Source: Comamonadaceae bacterium UBA4962
GTDB taxonomy: Bacteria > Pseudomonadota > Gammaproteobacteria > Burkholderiales > Burkholderiaceae_C
Direction: 5' to 3'
DNA length: 23,659 nucleotides
Assembly (NCBI GenBank): GCA_002397315.1
Contig: DHAE01000025.1
Span: 37,729 to 61,387 of the forward strand
The translations under genes were made by a program, and so were the position numbers. Of this stretch, positions 7,962 to 16,700 are shown in pieces. The notes under the pieces are model-generated. The model saw only the letters and a program-made list of their open reading frames with translations, did no database searches and was not told the DNA's origin. Position 1 is the first letter of the stretch. The number at the start of each line of letters is the position of its first letter.

Positions 7962-9053
7962 ATGACGGACGCCATGGACTACGTCGCTCCCCGCTGGCTT
8001 CCCGGAGGCCACCTGCAGACCATCTGGCCGGCGCTCGCCGCGCGCCGCGCCGAAGGGGACCGGCCCGCCTACCGCCGCGAGCGGTGGACGGCGCCGGACG
8101 GCGACTTCGTGGACGTGGACTTCCTGGACGTTCCCGGCCGCGCATCCGGCGCACCGCGTCCGCTGCTCGTGCTCTTCCACGGCCTGGAGGGATCGTCCCG
8201 CAGCCACTACGCCGAGGCCTTCGCGGGCGCGGCCCGGGCCCGCGGCTGGGACTATGCCGTGCCCCACTTCCGCGGCTGCAGCGGCGAGATCAACCGGGCA
8301 CCGCGCGCCTACCACTCGGGCGACCACGAGGAGATCGACTGGATCCTGCAGCGCATGGCGCAGCGCCAGCGGCAACGGCCTGCGGGCGGCACCCCGGGCC
8401 CGCGCGCCCCGCTCATGGTGGCCGGGGTGTCGCTCGGCGGCAATGCGCTGCTGCGCTGGGCGGGCGAGCAGGGCGCAGTCGCCGCGCGCAGCGCGGACGC
8501 GGTGGCCGCCATCTGCTCGCCGCTCGACCTGGCGGCCGGCGGCCTGGCCATCGGGCAGGGCTTCAACCGGCAGGTCTACACCCGCATGTTCCTGCGCACC
8601 ATGGTGCCCAAGGCGCTGGCCAAGTGGCAGCAGCATCCGGGCCTGTTCGACCGCGACACCCTGCGGGCCGCGCGGGACCTGCACGCCTTCGACGACGTGT
8701 TCACCGCACCGCTGCACGGCTTCCGCGATGCGGACGACTACTGGCGCCGCGCCTCCGCGAAGCCCGTGCTCCCTGCCATCCGCATTCCTGCGCTGGCCGT
8801 GAACGCGCTCAACGATCCGTTCGTTCCCGCGGCCAGCTTGCCGCGGCCCGGCGAGGCCGGCGCGCACGTCACCCTCTGGCAGCCGCCGCAGGGAGGGCAC
8901 GTGGGCTTCGCGTTCGGGCGCCTGCCCGGCCACGTGCGCGCCATGCCGGAAGCCGTGGCCGACTGGCTGGCCCGGCAGGCCGGCGCTGCGCCCGGCGCGA
9001 CACCCGCCTACGCGGCGGCCGCCGCAGGCGTTCTACGATCGCCCCATGGATGA
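7962..9053 (+). CDS. YheT-type alpha/beta hydrolase
   Basis: A 363-residue alpha/beta-fold hydrolase of the YheT/ABHD family. Hallmarks are WLPGGHLQTIWPAL near the start, the oxyanion segment LVLFHGLEGSSRSHYA and the HFRGCSGE loop. The nucleophile elbow is GVSLGGN with Ser157, the acid is Asp285 in NDPF and the base is His313 in GGHVGF. The family acts on lipid or ester substrates; the natural substrate in bacteria is unknown. An in-frame ATG at 7974 is an alternative start four residues on; neither has a good ribosome site. The last 25 residues are Ala/Pro-rich. Its final 8 bp overlap the start of the next gene (ATGGATGA), which indicates cotranscription and translational coupling. Confidence 0.92.
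   Translation: MTDAMDYVAPRWLPGGHLQTIWPALAARRAEGDRPAYRRERWTAPDGDFVDVDFLDVPGRASGAPRPLLVLFHGLEGSSRSHYAEAFAGAARARGWDYAVPHFRGCSGEINRAPRAYHSGDHEEIDWILQRMAQRQRQRPAGGTPGPRAPLMVAGVSLGGNALLRWAGEQGAVAARSADAVAAICSPLDLAAGGLAIGQGFNRQVYTRMFLRTMVPKALAKWQQHPGLFDRDTLRAARDLHAFDDVFTAPLHGFRDADDYWRRASAKPVLPAIRIPALAVNALNDPFVPAASLPRPGEAGAHVTLWQPPQGGHVGFAFGRLPGHVRAMPEAVADWLARQAGAAPGATPAYAAAAAGVLRSPHG
9034..9039 (+). promoter_or_regulatory. Candidate -10 element before the 180-residue protein gene
   Basis: TACGAT lies inside the end of the upstream hydrolase gene, 6 bases before the ATG at 9046. Like the helicase gene, this start has no Shine-Dalgarno, so a leaderless internal transcript is possible. Coupling from the upstream gene is the simpler explanation. 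Confidence 0.18.
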
Positions 9054-9588
9054 CATCGTCAAGCAGGCCATCGCCCGATGGCCCAACGTACCCGATTGCT
9101 ACGGCTGGCTGGGCCTGGATGCGCGCGGCCGCTGGTTCATGCGCGACGATGCCGTGCAGGCCCAGGGCCCGTTCCCCGAAGCGCGCGGCGCGCTGCTGCA
9201 GCATGCCAAGCTCATCGATTTCATCCAGCGCAACTACGAGCCGGACGAGCAGGGCCGCTGGTTCTTCCAGAACGGGCCGCAGCGCGTGTACGTGGAGCTC
9301 GAAGCGGCCCCGGTGGTCTGGCGCGTCGAGGAGGACGGGGCCGCCGACGGCGGTTTCGCGATCACGGCGCACACGGGCGAGCGCTCGGCCGTGCGGGAGT
9401 GCCTGCTCGACGAGGCCGGCCGGCTCTACCTGTTCGACGGGCGCGTGCTCGGCCTCGTGCACACGCTCGACATGGAGATCGCGGCGCGCGCCGTCGAGCG
9501 CGGGCTGTGGACGCCCGTGGACGTGCGGGCCGACGGGCTGCCCGAGCGCTATGGCTACGTGATGCGGCCGTCGGAACAGCCGGCCTGA
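9046..9588 (+). CDS. Uncharacterised 180-residue protein, DUF-type
   Basis: I do not recognise a named function. The protein starts MDDIVKQAIARWPNVPDCYGWLGLD and continues through RGRWFMRDD, LIDFIQRNYEPDEQGRWFFQ, NGPQRVYVELEAAPVVWRV, ECLLDEAGRLYLFDG and ERGLWTPVDV (longer stretches read in parts). It is rich in aromatic and acidic residues and has no signal peptide, membrane segment or metal-binding Cys/His cluster. It is probably a soluble, mainly beta protein. I recall similar conserved 'DUF' proteins in Burkholderiales but cannot give a family number. It overlaps the hydrolase gene by 8 bp and ends just before a hairpin at 9598. Good third-position GC and clean boundaries support it as real. 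Confidence 0.85.
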   Translation: MDDIVKQAIARWPNVPDCYGWLGLDARGRWFMRDDAVQAQGPFPEARGALLQHAKLIDFIQRNYEPDEQGRWFFQNGPQRVYVELEAAPVVWRVEEDGAADGGFAITAHTGERSAVRECLLDEAGRLYLFDGRVLGLVHTLDMEIAARAVERGLWTPVDVRADGLPERYGYVMRPSEQPA

Positions 9589-9597
9589 ACGGCAAAA

Positions 9598-9617
9598 AGC
9601 CGGCCTGGGGGCCGGCT
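9598..9617 (-). terminator. Intrinsic terminator between converging genes, best for the cytochrome gene
   Basis: An 8-bp perfect stem (AGCCGGCC / GGCCGGCT) with a 4-base loop lies 10 bp after the stop at 9588 and 27 bp after the leftward stop at 9644. Read leftward it is followed by five T residues, a classical terminator for the cytochrome c gene. Read rightward there is only CTT, so it is a weaker stop for the hydrolase gene pair. Confidence 0.75.
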
Positions 9618-9643
9618 CTTCGGTGAGGGGCTGTCGGGCGGGG

Positions 9644-10549
9644 TCACTTGACGGCGTTGGCCATGTACTCCACGGTAGCGCGGATTTCCGCGTCCGAGGC
9701 CTGCGTGCCGCCGCGCGGGGGCATGGCACCCTTGCCGGCGATGGCGATGCGCGTCATGCCGTCGATGCCGGCCTTCAGGCGCTCGGCCCAGGCCGCCTTG
9801 TCGCCGAACTTCGGCGCCCCGGCCACGCCGGCTGCATGGCACACCTGGCAGGCCTGCTTGTAGAGCGCCTCGCCGGCACCGGCGGCCACGGCTGCGGCAG
9901 GGGCCGTCGCGACCGCCGCGGTGGGGGCGGCTGCCGCCGGAGCGGCCGGCGCCTGTTCGGCGGGGGCCGCAGCCACGGCCGGAGCCGCAGGTGCGGGCGC
10001 GCCGGGCGTCGTGGCCGCCTGTGCATCGGCGGGGGCGGATGCGCCGGCAGCGGCAGGCGCCGCGGGCTCGGTGAACTTGGCACCGGCCGCGTTCGCCATG
10101 TAGGCCACGCCGCGGGCGATCTCGGTGTCGTTGAAGTCGCCGCCGCCCTGCGGCGCCATGGCGCCCTTGCCGGCGAGGGCGGAGTGCACGAGTTTCTCGA
10201 AGCCCGTCTGGATGCGCGGGCCCCAGGCCGCCGCGTCGCCCAGCTTCGGCGCACCGGCCGCGCCCGTGGCGTGGCAGGCGGCGCACTGGCCCTTGAAGAC
10301 CTCCTCGCCGCTGCGCAGCGGCCGGTTGGCGTCGCGCACCTCCACCATGCCCACCTTCTGGATGCGTTCGGCCAGGGCCCGTTCGGGATTGCCCGCGCCC
10401 TGAGCCGGCTTGGTGCCCGACGTCACGTAGAGCACGAGGCCGATGATGGCGAAGACGGGCACCACGAAGCAGAAGAAGACCGTCCAGAGCAACTGGCGAG
10501 GGTTCTTGATCGGTCCGGTGTGCGCTTCTTCGTGGGGGGTGTCGCTCAT
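9644..10549 (-). CDS. Membrane-anchored diheme cytochrome c (two class I domains)
   Basis: A 301-residue protein with one N-terminal helix (about 21-43, FFCFVVPVFAIIGLVLYV) that anchors it in the inner membrane with both heme domains in the periplasm. The first domain has CAACH (89-93) and axial Met131 in GKGAMAPQGG. The second has CQVCH (234-238) and Met276 in GKGAMPPRGG. Both repeat the same order: heme site, GAPK-GD-AAW, a helix, the Met loop, then AxxxYMANA, so they arose by duplication. They are joined by about 65 residues of nearly pure Ala/Pro. The domains resemble cytochrome c5, and electron transfer to a terminal oxidase or other periplasmic partner is inferred. No oxidase gene is adjacent. 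An AGGA site precedes the ATG. Confidence 0.93.
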   Translation of the reverse strand: MSDTPHEEAHTGPIKNPRQLLWTVFFCFVVPVFAIIGLVLYVTSGTKPAQGAGNPERALAERIQKVGMVEVRDANRPLRSGEEVFKGQCAACHATGAAGAPKLGDAAAWGPRIQTGFEKLVHSALAGKGAMAPQGGGDFNDTEIARGVAYMANAAGAKFTEPAAPAAAGASAPADAQAATTPGAPAPAAPAVAAAPAEQAPAAPAAAAPTAAVATAPAAAVAAGAGEALYKQACQVCHAAGVAGAPKFGDKAAWAERLKAGIDGMTRIAIAGKGAMPPRGGTQASDAEIRATVEYMANAVK

Positions 10550-10593
10550 GGGGTGGTCCTCTGTGGGGATAGGTCTGGCGGAACCAGCGGACG

Positions 10594-10599
10594 ATTATA
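10594..10599 (-). promoter_or_regulatory. Candidate -10 (TATAAT) of the cytochrome c gene
   Basis: Read leftward the sequence is CTTTC-TATAAT-C, a perfect -10 hexamer 44 bp upstream of the cytochrome start. No consensus -35 is seen 16-18 bp upstream (CGGCCG), so an activator may be needed. The hexamer stands out in this GC-rich surrounding. Confidence 0.5.
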
Positions 10600-10613
10600 G
10601 AAAGCGACCTGTC

Positions 10614-10641
10614 GGCCGGCCGTTAGGGAAAACGGCCAGCC
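10614..10641. promoter_or_regulatory. Imperfect inverted repeat upstream of the cytochrome promoter
   Basis: GGCCGGCCGTT and AACGGCCAGCC pair at 10 of 11 positions around a 6-base spacer. It sits just upstream of the -10 at 10594. It could bind a regulator of the cytochrome gene or form an mRNA hairpin behind the Kelch gene; no T-run follows in either direction. The rest of the 267-bp gap (10550-10816) shows no convincing gene. Confidence 0.25.
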
Positions 10642-10816
10642 GCAACACCCTTGCGCTGGGTCAAGGAGCGCGCACGCCCGGCCGTGGCGGTTCCCTCTTC
10701 CTTGGAGCGGCTCACACGACCCGGCGAAGCGGTTCTGGCGAGGCGCCGCATCGCAGGCAGTACGAGCAGTACGACAAGATGCGGCAACGACGCCAGAAGT
10801 AGCGTGTCAGCCCCTC

Positions 10817-12052
10817 TTAGTGGCCCCAGTAGCGGTACGGCGGCGTGTAGCGCCAGACGTCGGTGTTCCAGACCTGCCCGCCGCTGCCGTCGGCCCCGCA
10901 GGCGAAACCGAAGCCCGAGAACACGTACATCTCGCCCATCACCGTGGCGGCGGCCGTGCGCTTCAGGCGCGGGAAGGCATCGCCCTGCGGTGCGAGCCGG
11001 TGCCATGCCGGCGCGTTCAGGTCCAGCCGCCACAGGGCATTCGTCGGGTTCTGCGGAAACCCCGCGCCACAGCTGCTGCTGCCGCCGGGCTGGTCGCCCC
11101 CGGCGAGCAGCAGGCCGCTGCCGAGCAGCGCATCGGCGCCATGGTTCTGCGGCGGGTCGATGTCCTGGCCGGGGCCGAGCACGTGCTGCCGCCAGGCCAG
11201 GGTGCGCAGGTCGAGCGTCCACGTGTCGCGCAGGAAGATGAACCCGCCGTTTCCGTCGGTGGCCTCGCCCCCGTAGAGCGTCACCTGCCCGCGGTGGGGC
11301 ATGCCCGTCACGGCACCCGAATAGCGCGGCGGTGGCGAGCCCGGCGCGCCGTGCGGCGCGAGCTGCGTCCAGGAACGGCTGGCGAGGTCGAAGCGCCAGA
11401 GATCGTTCAGCGTGCGGAAACCCGCCTCCACCCCGCCGAATACGTAGAGCTGGTCGCCCGCGCGCCAGACCAGCGGCCAGGCCCGCGGCGCGGGCGCGGG
11501 GCTGCCCGGCACCGGCACGAGGCCGGACAGGGCCTGCCAGCGGCCCGCGGACGCGTCGTAGGCCCAGACGTCCGAGAGCGGCGTGAACTGCGACAGGTCG
11601 GACGCATAGCGGGCCCCGCCGAACACCACCACCCAGTTCCGGTGGGGTACGGCGACCCCGCCCGCGAAGGCGCGCGGCGACGGTACGTCGCCCGGCGTGG
11701 TGAGCCGCGTCCAGCGGTTGGCGTGCACGTCGTAGCGGTGCAGGTCGCCCAGGAAGTCGTTCTGGCCGGTGCGGAAGTCGTCCTTCACGCCGCCGAAGAG
11801 GTAGATGCTGCTGCGCAGCGCGGCGGCCACGGGGGCGCTGCGTTCCGACGGCGCGCCGGGGCTCTGCAGCCGGGTCCAGGTGCCATCGTCCTGGGCGAGG
11901 GGCGTTGCGTGCACGCCGATGGCCGTGCAGGCCGCGGCTGCGCCGCCCAGGCCGAGCAGGTGCCGGCGCCGCAGCGCGGCCATCGCGGGTTCGCGCCCCG
12001 ATGGCGAGGCGTGCGGTGGCATGCGGCGTGCCGGGAAATGCGGATCCATCAT
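10817..12052 (-). CDS. Tat-exported Kelch-repeat beta-propeller protein
   Basis: A 411-residue protein with a twin-arginine signal: RRRHLLGLGG (28-37) followed by AAAACTAIGVHATPLA, so export of a folded protein is predicted. Six Kelch-like blades follow, each of the form (V/L)-FGG ... N/D-(L/V)-W-x-x-D ... W. FGG or its variant occurs near 86, 144, 206, 260, 318 and 378. The matching D-(L/V/T)-W or equivalent segments lie near 103, 161, 217, 276, 338 and 398. Kelch propellers serve as binding scaffolds or, in the galactose oxidase family, as enzymes; no copper ligands can be named here. Two tandem ATGs give the start, with an AAGGAAGGGAG-type ribosome site upstream. It has no functional partner nearby and appears to be a single-gene unit. 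Confidence 0.85.
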   Translation of the reverse strand: MMDPHFPARRMPPHASPSGREPAMAALRRRHLLGLGGAAAACTAIGVHATPLAQDDGTWTRLQSPGAPSERSAPVAAALRSSIYLFGGVKDDFRTGQNDFLGDLHRYDVHANRWTRLTTPGDVPSPRAFAGGVAVPHRNWVVVFGGARYASDLSQFTPLSDVWAYDASAGRWQALSGLVPVPGSPAPAPRAWPLVWRAGDQLYVFGGVEAGFRTLNDLWRFDLASRSWTQLAPHGAPGSPPPRYSGAVTGMPHRGQVTLYGGEATDGNGGFIFLRDTWTLDLRTLAWRQHVLGPGQDIDPPQNHGADALLGSGLLLAGGDQPGGSSSCGAGFPQNPTNALWRLDLNAPAWHRLAPQGDAFPRLKRTAAATVMGEMYVFSGFGFACGADGSGGQVWNTDVWRYTPPYRYWGH

Positions 12053-12170
12053 CGGTTTCTCCCTTCCTTCTGGTGCGTATGCGAAGCAACGAAGGTACCG
12101 GTCTCCCCGAAATCAGCAAGCTGCTGCACGGCATGCAATGCATTCCTGTTTTTTTTCTTCCCGCCGGCAG

Positions 12171-12197
12171 AAAAAGAAAAAGCGCCCCGGAGGGCGC
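12171..12197 (-). terminator. Intrinsic terminator of the efflux operon
   Basis: Read leftward: a 6-bp stem GCGCCC / GGGCGC around TCCG, followed by TTTTTCTTTTT. It lies 57 bp past the stop of the outer-membrane channel gene at 12254 and ends the operon before the Kelch gene. Together with a run of eight T at 12149-12156, this is the most AT-rich patch in the window. Confidence 0.85.
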
Positions 12198-12253
12198 ATG
12201 GTCGGTTCGCTGGCGAGCGGGTCCTGGCCGCACCGCGGCCGGCCGGGACGCGT

Positions 12254-13729
12254 TCAGGACCGCGGCACCGTGCCGCCCGGCTCCTGCGCGCCGTCCTGCG
12301 CGGGCGTCCATCCGCCGCCGAGCACCCGGTAGAGCGCGATCTGGTTCTGCAGTTGCAGCAGCCGCGTCTGCACCACCAGTTGCTCGGAGGTGAACAGCGA
12401 ACGCTGCGCATCCAGCAGATCGAGGTAGCTCGCCACGCCATTGCGGTAGCGCAGGTCGGACAGCTCGAAGCGCTTGGCGTCGGCCGCGGCCTGGGCGCGC
12501 TGCGCGGCGAACTGCTCGCCCAGCGTGGCCTGGCCCGCCAGCGCGTCCGAGACTTCGCGGAAGGCGGTCTGGATCGATTTCTCGTACTGCGCCACCGCGA
12601 TGTCGCGGCCCACGCGCGCCGAATCGAGCGTGGCCTGGTTGCGGCCGCCGTCGAAGATCGGCAGCGCCAGTTGCGGCGCCAGCGAGAACGCCCAGGAGCC
12701 GCCCTTGAAGAGCCCCGACAGCTCGTTGCTGACCGTGCCCGCGCTGGCCGTGAGCGAGATGCGCGGGAAGAAGGCCGCACGGGCCGCGCCGATGTTGGCA
12801 TTGGCGGCCACCAGCTGCTGCTCCGCCTGCCGGATGTCCGGCCGGCGCACCAGCAGATCGGACGGCAGCCCGGCGGTGAGGGCCGGCATGGCGGGCGCAT
12901 CGGCCAGCCGCGCGCGCGCATCGAGCGTGGAGGCGACGTCCTGCGGCAGCGGCTGCCCGAGCAGCAGCGCGAGCGCATTCTCGTCCTGCATGCGCTGGCG
13001 CTGCTGCTGCGCATACGTGGCGCGCGCGGCCTGCGCCAGGCCCTGGGCCTGGCTGAAGTCGAGTTCGGAACTCACGCCGTTCTCGAGCCGCAACTTCGTG
13101 AGCTGCACCGATTCGTCGCGCGTCTGCAGCGTGCGGCGGGAAATGTCGAGCAGTTCTTCGTCGGCCAGCAGGTTGAACCAGCCCGAGGCCACGGCGGATA
13201 CGAGGCTGATCTGCGCGGAGCGGCGCGCCTCCTCGGTGGCGAAGTACTGCGCGAGCGCCTGTTCCTTGAGCGCGGCGACGCGGCCGAAGAAGTCGATCTC
13301 CCACGCCGAGACCGCGAGGCCCACCTGGTAGCTGTTGGCGTAGCTGCCCGTGGTGGTGCTCGGCTGGCGCGAAGCGTTCACTGCCGCGGCCACGGTGGGG
13401 AACTGGCCCGCGCGCTGGATCTGGAACTGCGCGCGCGCCTGCTCGATGTTGAGCGCGGCCACGCGCAGGTCGCGGTTGTTCTCCAGCGCGATCGCGATGA
13501 GCTTCTGCAGGCGCGGATCGGTGAAGAACGCGCGCCAGTCGATGTCCGCCGCCGGCGTGCCGGCCGTGGCAGGCGCGGCGGCGCCGGCAGCGGGGTAGGC
13601 CGCGGGCACGGGCGCCGCCGGGCGCTCGTACTTCGGGATGAAGCTGCAGCCCGCGAGCAGCGCGGCCGCGGCCACCGCGGAGAGGAGGAGGGGGCGCGCG
13701 CCGCGGCGCGCGCTGGAGGTTGCTTGCAT
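12254..13729 (-). CDS. RND efflux outer-membrane channel lipoprotein (NodT/OprM family)
   Basis: A 491-residue TolC-like outer membrane factor with a lipoprotein signal (LLAGC, Cys28) followed by SFIPKYERPAAPVPAAYP. Two OEP repeats form the trimeric channel. Typical segments are DWRAFFTDPRLQKLI, NNRDLRVAALNIEQARAQF, WEIDFFGRVAALKEQALA and LSQEL-like helices. The second half carries LPSDLLVRRPDIRQAEQQL, AFFPRISLTASAG and QIALYRVLGGGW near the end. It provides the outer-membrane exit of the tripartite pump encoded upstream. An AGGAG site lies about 9 bases before the ATG, and the gap to the pump gene is 29 bp. A terminator follows. Confidence 0.95.
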   Translation of the reverse strand: MQATSSARRGARPLLLSAVAAAALLAGCSFIPKYERPAAPVPAAYPAAGAAAPATAGTPAADIDWRAFFTDPRLQKLIAIALENNRDLRVAALNIEQARAQFQIQRAGQFPTVAAAVNASRQPSTTTGSYANSYQVGLAVSAWEIDFFGRVAALKEQALAQYFATEEARRSAQISLVSAVASGWFNLLADEELLDISRRTLQTRDESVQLTKLRLENGVSSELDFSQAQGLAQAARATYAQQQRQRMQDENALALLLGQPLPQDVASTLDARARLADAPAMPALTAGLPSDLLVRRPDIRQAEQQLVAANANIGAARAAFFPRISLTASAGTVSNELSGLFKGGSWAFSLAPQLALPIFDGGRNQATLDSARVGRDIAVAQYEKSIQTAFREVSDALAGQATLGEQFAAQRAQAAADAKRFELSDLRYRNGVASYLDLLDAQRSLFTSEQLVVQTRLLQLQNQIALYRVLGGGWTPAQDGAQEPGGTVPRS

Positions 13730-13758
13730 GGTGGTGGGCTCCTGCCGTTCGTCTGGGC

Positions 13759-16700
13759 TCATTCCGCGTCCGCGGCGTGGCGGTGGAGTTGTGCCTGGTG
13801 GGCCTCGTGTTCCTGCTGGCGCTTGCTGCCCTTGAAGAACGAGCGCACCAGCACGAAGAACACGGGCACGAAGATCACGGCCAGCACGGTGCCGGTGATC
13901 ATGCCGCCGATCACGCCGGTGCCGATGGCGCGCTGGCTCGCCGAGCTGGCGCCCGAGGCGATGAACAGCGGCACCACGCCCAGCGTGAAGGCCAGCGAGG
14001 TCATCACGATCGGGCGGAAGCGCAGGTGGGCGGCTTCCAGCGCCGCTTCGAGCACGCTCTTGCCCTCGGCCTGCAGGTCCTTCGCGAACTCCACGATCAG
14101 GATGGCGTTCTTCGCCGACAGGCCGATGATGGTCACCAGTCCGATCTGGAAGTACACGTCGTTGGACATGCCGCGCAGCAGCGTGGCGAGCAGCACGCCC
14201 AGCACGCCGAGCGGCACCACCAGCATCACCGAGAACGGGATCGACCAGCTCTCGTAGAGCGCCGCCAGGCAGAGGAACACCGCCAGCAGCGAGAACGCGT
14301 ACAGCACCGTGGCCTGCGAGCCCGCGAGCTTTTCCTCGCGCGACTGGCCCGTCCACTCGAAGCCGAAGCCCGGGGGCAGTTGCCCGGCGAGTTTTTCCAT
14401 CTCGGCCATCGCGTCACCCGTGGTGAAGCCCGGCGCGGCGTCGCCCGCGATCTTCATCGCCGGGTAGCCGTTGTAGCGCACGGTCTGCATGGCGCCGGTG
14501 ATCCAGCGCGTCGAGGCGAAGGCCGACAGCGGCACCGTCTGGCCCTGCGCGTTGAGCACCGGCAGGTCGAGCACCGATTCCGGCCGCATGCGCGCCGCGG
14601 CGTCGGCCTGCACCACCACCCGCTGCAGGCGGCCCTGGTTCGGGAAGTCGTTGATGTAGGCGGAGCCCAGCGCCGTCGAGAGCGCGCTGCTGATGCTGTC
14701 GAAGCCCACGCCCAGCGCGTTCGCCTTGTCGCGGTCGATGTCGATCTGCATCTGCGGCGCGTCTTCCATGCCGTCGGGCCGCACGCCCGCCAGCACCTTG
14801 CTCTGCGCGGCCATGCCCAGCAGCTGGTTGCGCGCTCCGACCAGGGCGTCGTGCCCCTGCGCGGCGCGGTCCTGCAGCCGGAAGTTGAAGCCCGTGCCGG
14901 TGCCCAGTTCGGGGATGGGCGGCGGGCTCAGCGCGAAGATGAACGCATCGCGGATGCCCGAGAGCGCGCCGAAGGCCCGGCCCGAGATCGCGGATGCCGA
15001 ATGCTCGGCGCCCGAGCGCTCGCTCCAGTCCTTCAGGATCACGAAGGCGAGGCCCGCGTTCTGCCCCTGGCCCGAGAACGAGAAGCCCGCCACGGTGACG
15101 ATGTTCTCGACCTCGGGCTGCTTCAGCATGTAGTCCTCCACCTGGCGCAGCACGTCGCTCGTGCGCGACTGCGCGGCGCCGGCCGGCAACTGGATGTTGG
15201 TGATGATGTAGCCCTGGTCCTCGTTCGGCAGGAACGAGGTCGGCAGGCGCGTGTACACCAGCGCCACGGCGCCCAGCAGCACGGCGTAGATGATCATCAT
15301 GCGGCCGCCGCGGCGCAGCAGCTTGCCCATCCAGCTTTCATAGCGGTGCGTGGTGCTCTTGAACGAGCGGTTGAACCAGCCGAAGAAGCCCTTCTTCTCG
15401 GCGTGATGCTCCGGGTCGATCGGCTTGAGCAGCGTGGCGCAGAGCGCGGGCGTGAGCGACAGCGCCAGGAACGCGGAGAACGCGATCGAGGTGGCCATCG
15501 TCGCCGCGAACTGGCGGTAGATGTTGCCGGTGGAGCCCGCGAAGAACGCCAGCGGCACGAACACCGAGATCAGCACCACGGTCACGCCGATCACGGCGCC
15601 GGAGATCTGGCCCATGGCCTTGCGCGTGGCCTGCAGCGGCGGCAGGCCTTCCTCGGCCATGATCCGCTCGACGTTCTCCACCACCACGATGGCGTCGTCC
15701 ACCACGATGCCGATCACCAGCACCATGCCGAACATGGTCAGCACGTTGATCGAGAAGCCCATCGCCAGCAGCGCCCCGAACGTGCCCAGCAGGGCCACCG
15801 GCACCACGATGGTCGGGATGATGGTGTAGCGGAAGTTCTGCAGGAACAGGAACATCACGATGAACACCAGCACCACGGCCTCGATCAGCGTGTGCACCAC
15901 CTTCTCGATCGAGACCGAGACGAACTTCGAGGTGTCGTACGGCACCACGTAGTTCACGCCCTGCGGGAAGAACTTCTTGAGCTCTTCCAGCTTGGCGCGC
16001 ACCGCCTTGGCGGTGGCCAGCGCGTTCGCCGACGGCGTGGGCTGCACGCCCAGGCCCACGGCCTGCTTGCCGTTCAGGCGCGCGCTGGTGCTGTAGCTCT
16101 GCGAGCCCAGCTCGATGCGGGCCACGTCCTTCAGGCGCACGGTGGAGCCGTCGGTGTTGGCGCGCAGCACCACGTTGCCGAACTGCTCGGCGTTGTTGAG
16201 CTGGCCCTTGACGACGATGGTAGCCGAGACGGGCTGGCCCTGTTCGGCGGGCAGGTCGCCCAGGTTGCCGGCGGACACCTGCACGTTCTGCGCACGGATC
16301 GCGGCGTTCACCTGGTCGAGCGACAGGTTGAAGCCCTTGAGCTTGGCCGGGTCCACCCAGACGCGCATCGCGCGCTCGGCGCCGAACTGCGTGAGCGTGC
16401 CCACGCCGGACACGCGCTGCAGCTCGGGCACGACGTTGCGCGCCGCGTAGTCGTTCAACGCCTCGATGCTCACGTCGGGGTTCTCCGTCGTGAGCATGGC
16501 GAACATCAGGAAGTTCGAGCGCGACTGCTCCACGCGCACGCCCTGCTGCGTCACCGCGGCAGGCAGCCGCGGCGTGGCGCGCGAGAGGCGGTTCTGCACG
16601 TCCACCTGCGCCAGGTCGGCGTTCGTGCCGGGCTCGAAGCTCAGCGTGATCGAGCCCGTGCCGTTGGCCTGGCTGGTGGTCTCGACATAGGCGAGGCCGG

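Noticed and set aside
9860..10080. GCC/GGC-rich repetitive stretch as a repeat element
   Set aside because: It is the Ala/Pro linker of the diheme cytochrome and stays in frame.
10548..10802. Plus-strand frame ending QYEQYDKMRQRRQK in the gap before the Kelch gene
   Set aside because: The C-terminal part looks gene-like, but there is no good start or ribosome site, its beginning is antisense to the cytochrome start and promoter, and I recognise no homologue. It could be a decayed remnant.
12149..12181. T-run and A-run around CCGCCGGC as a second, bidirectional terminator
   Set aside because: The arms do not pair cleanly. The A-run is explained as the T-tract of the leftward terminator at 12171-12197, and no rightward gene needs a stop here.
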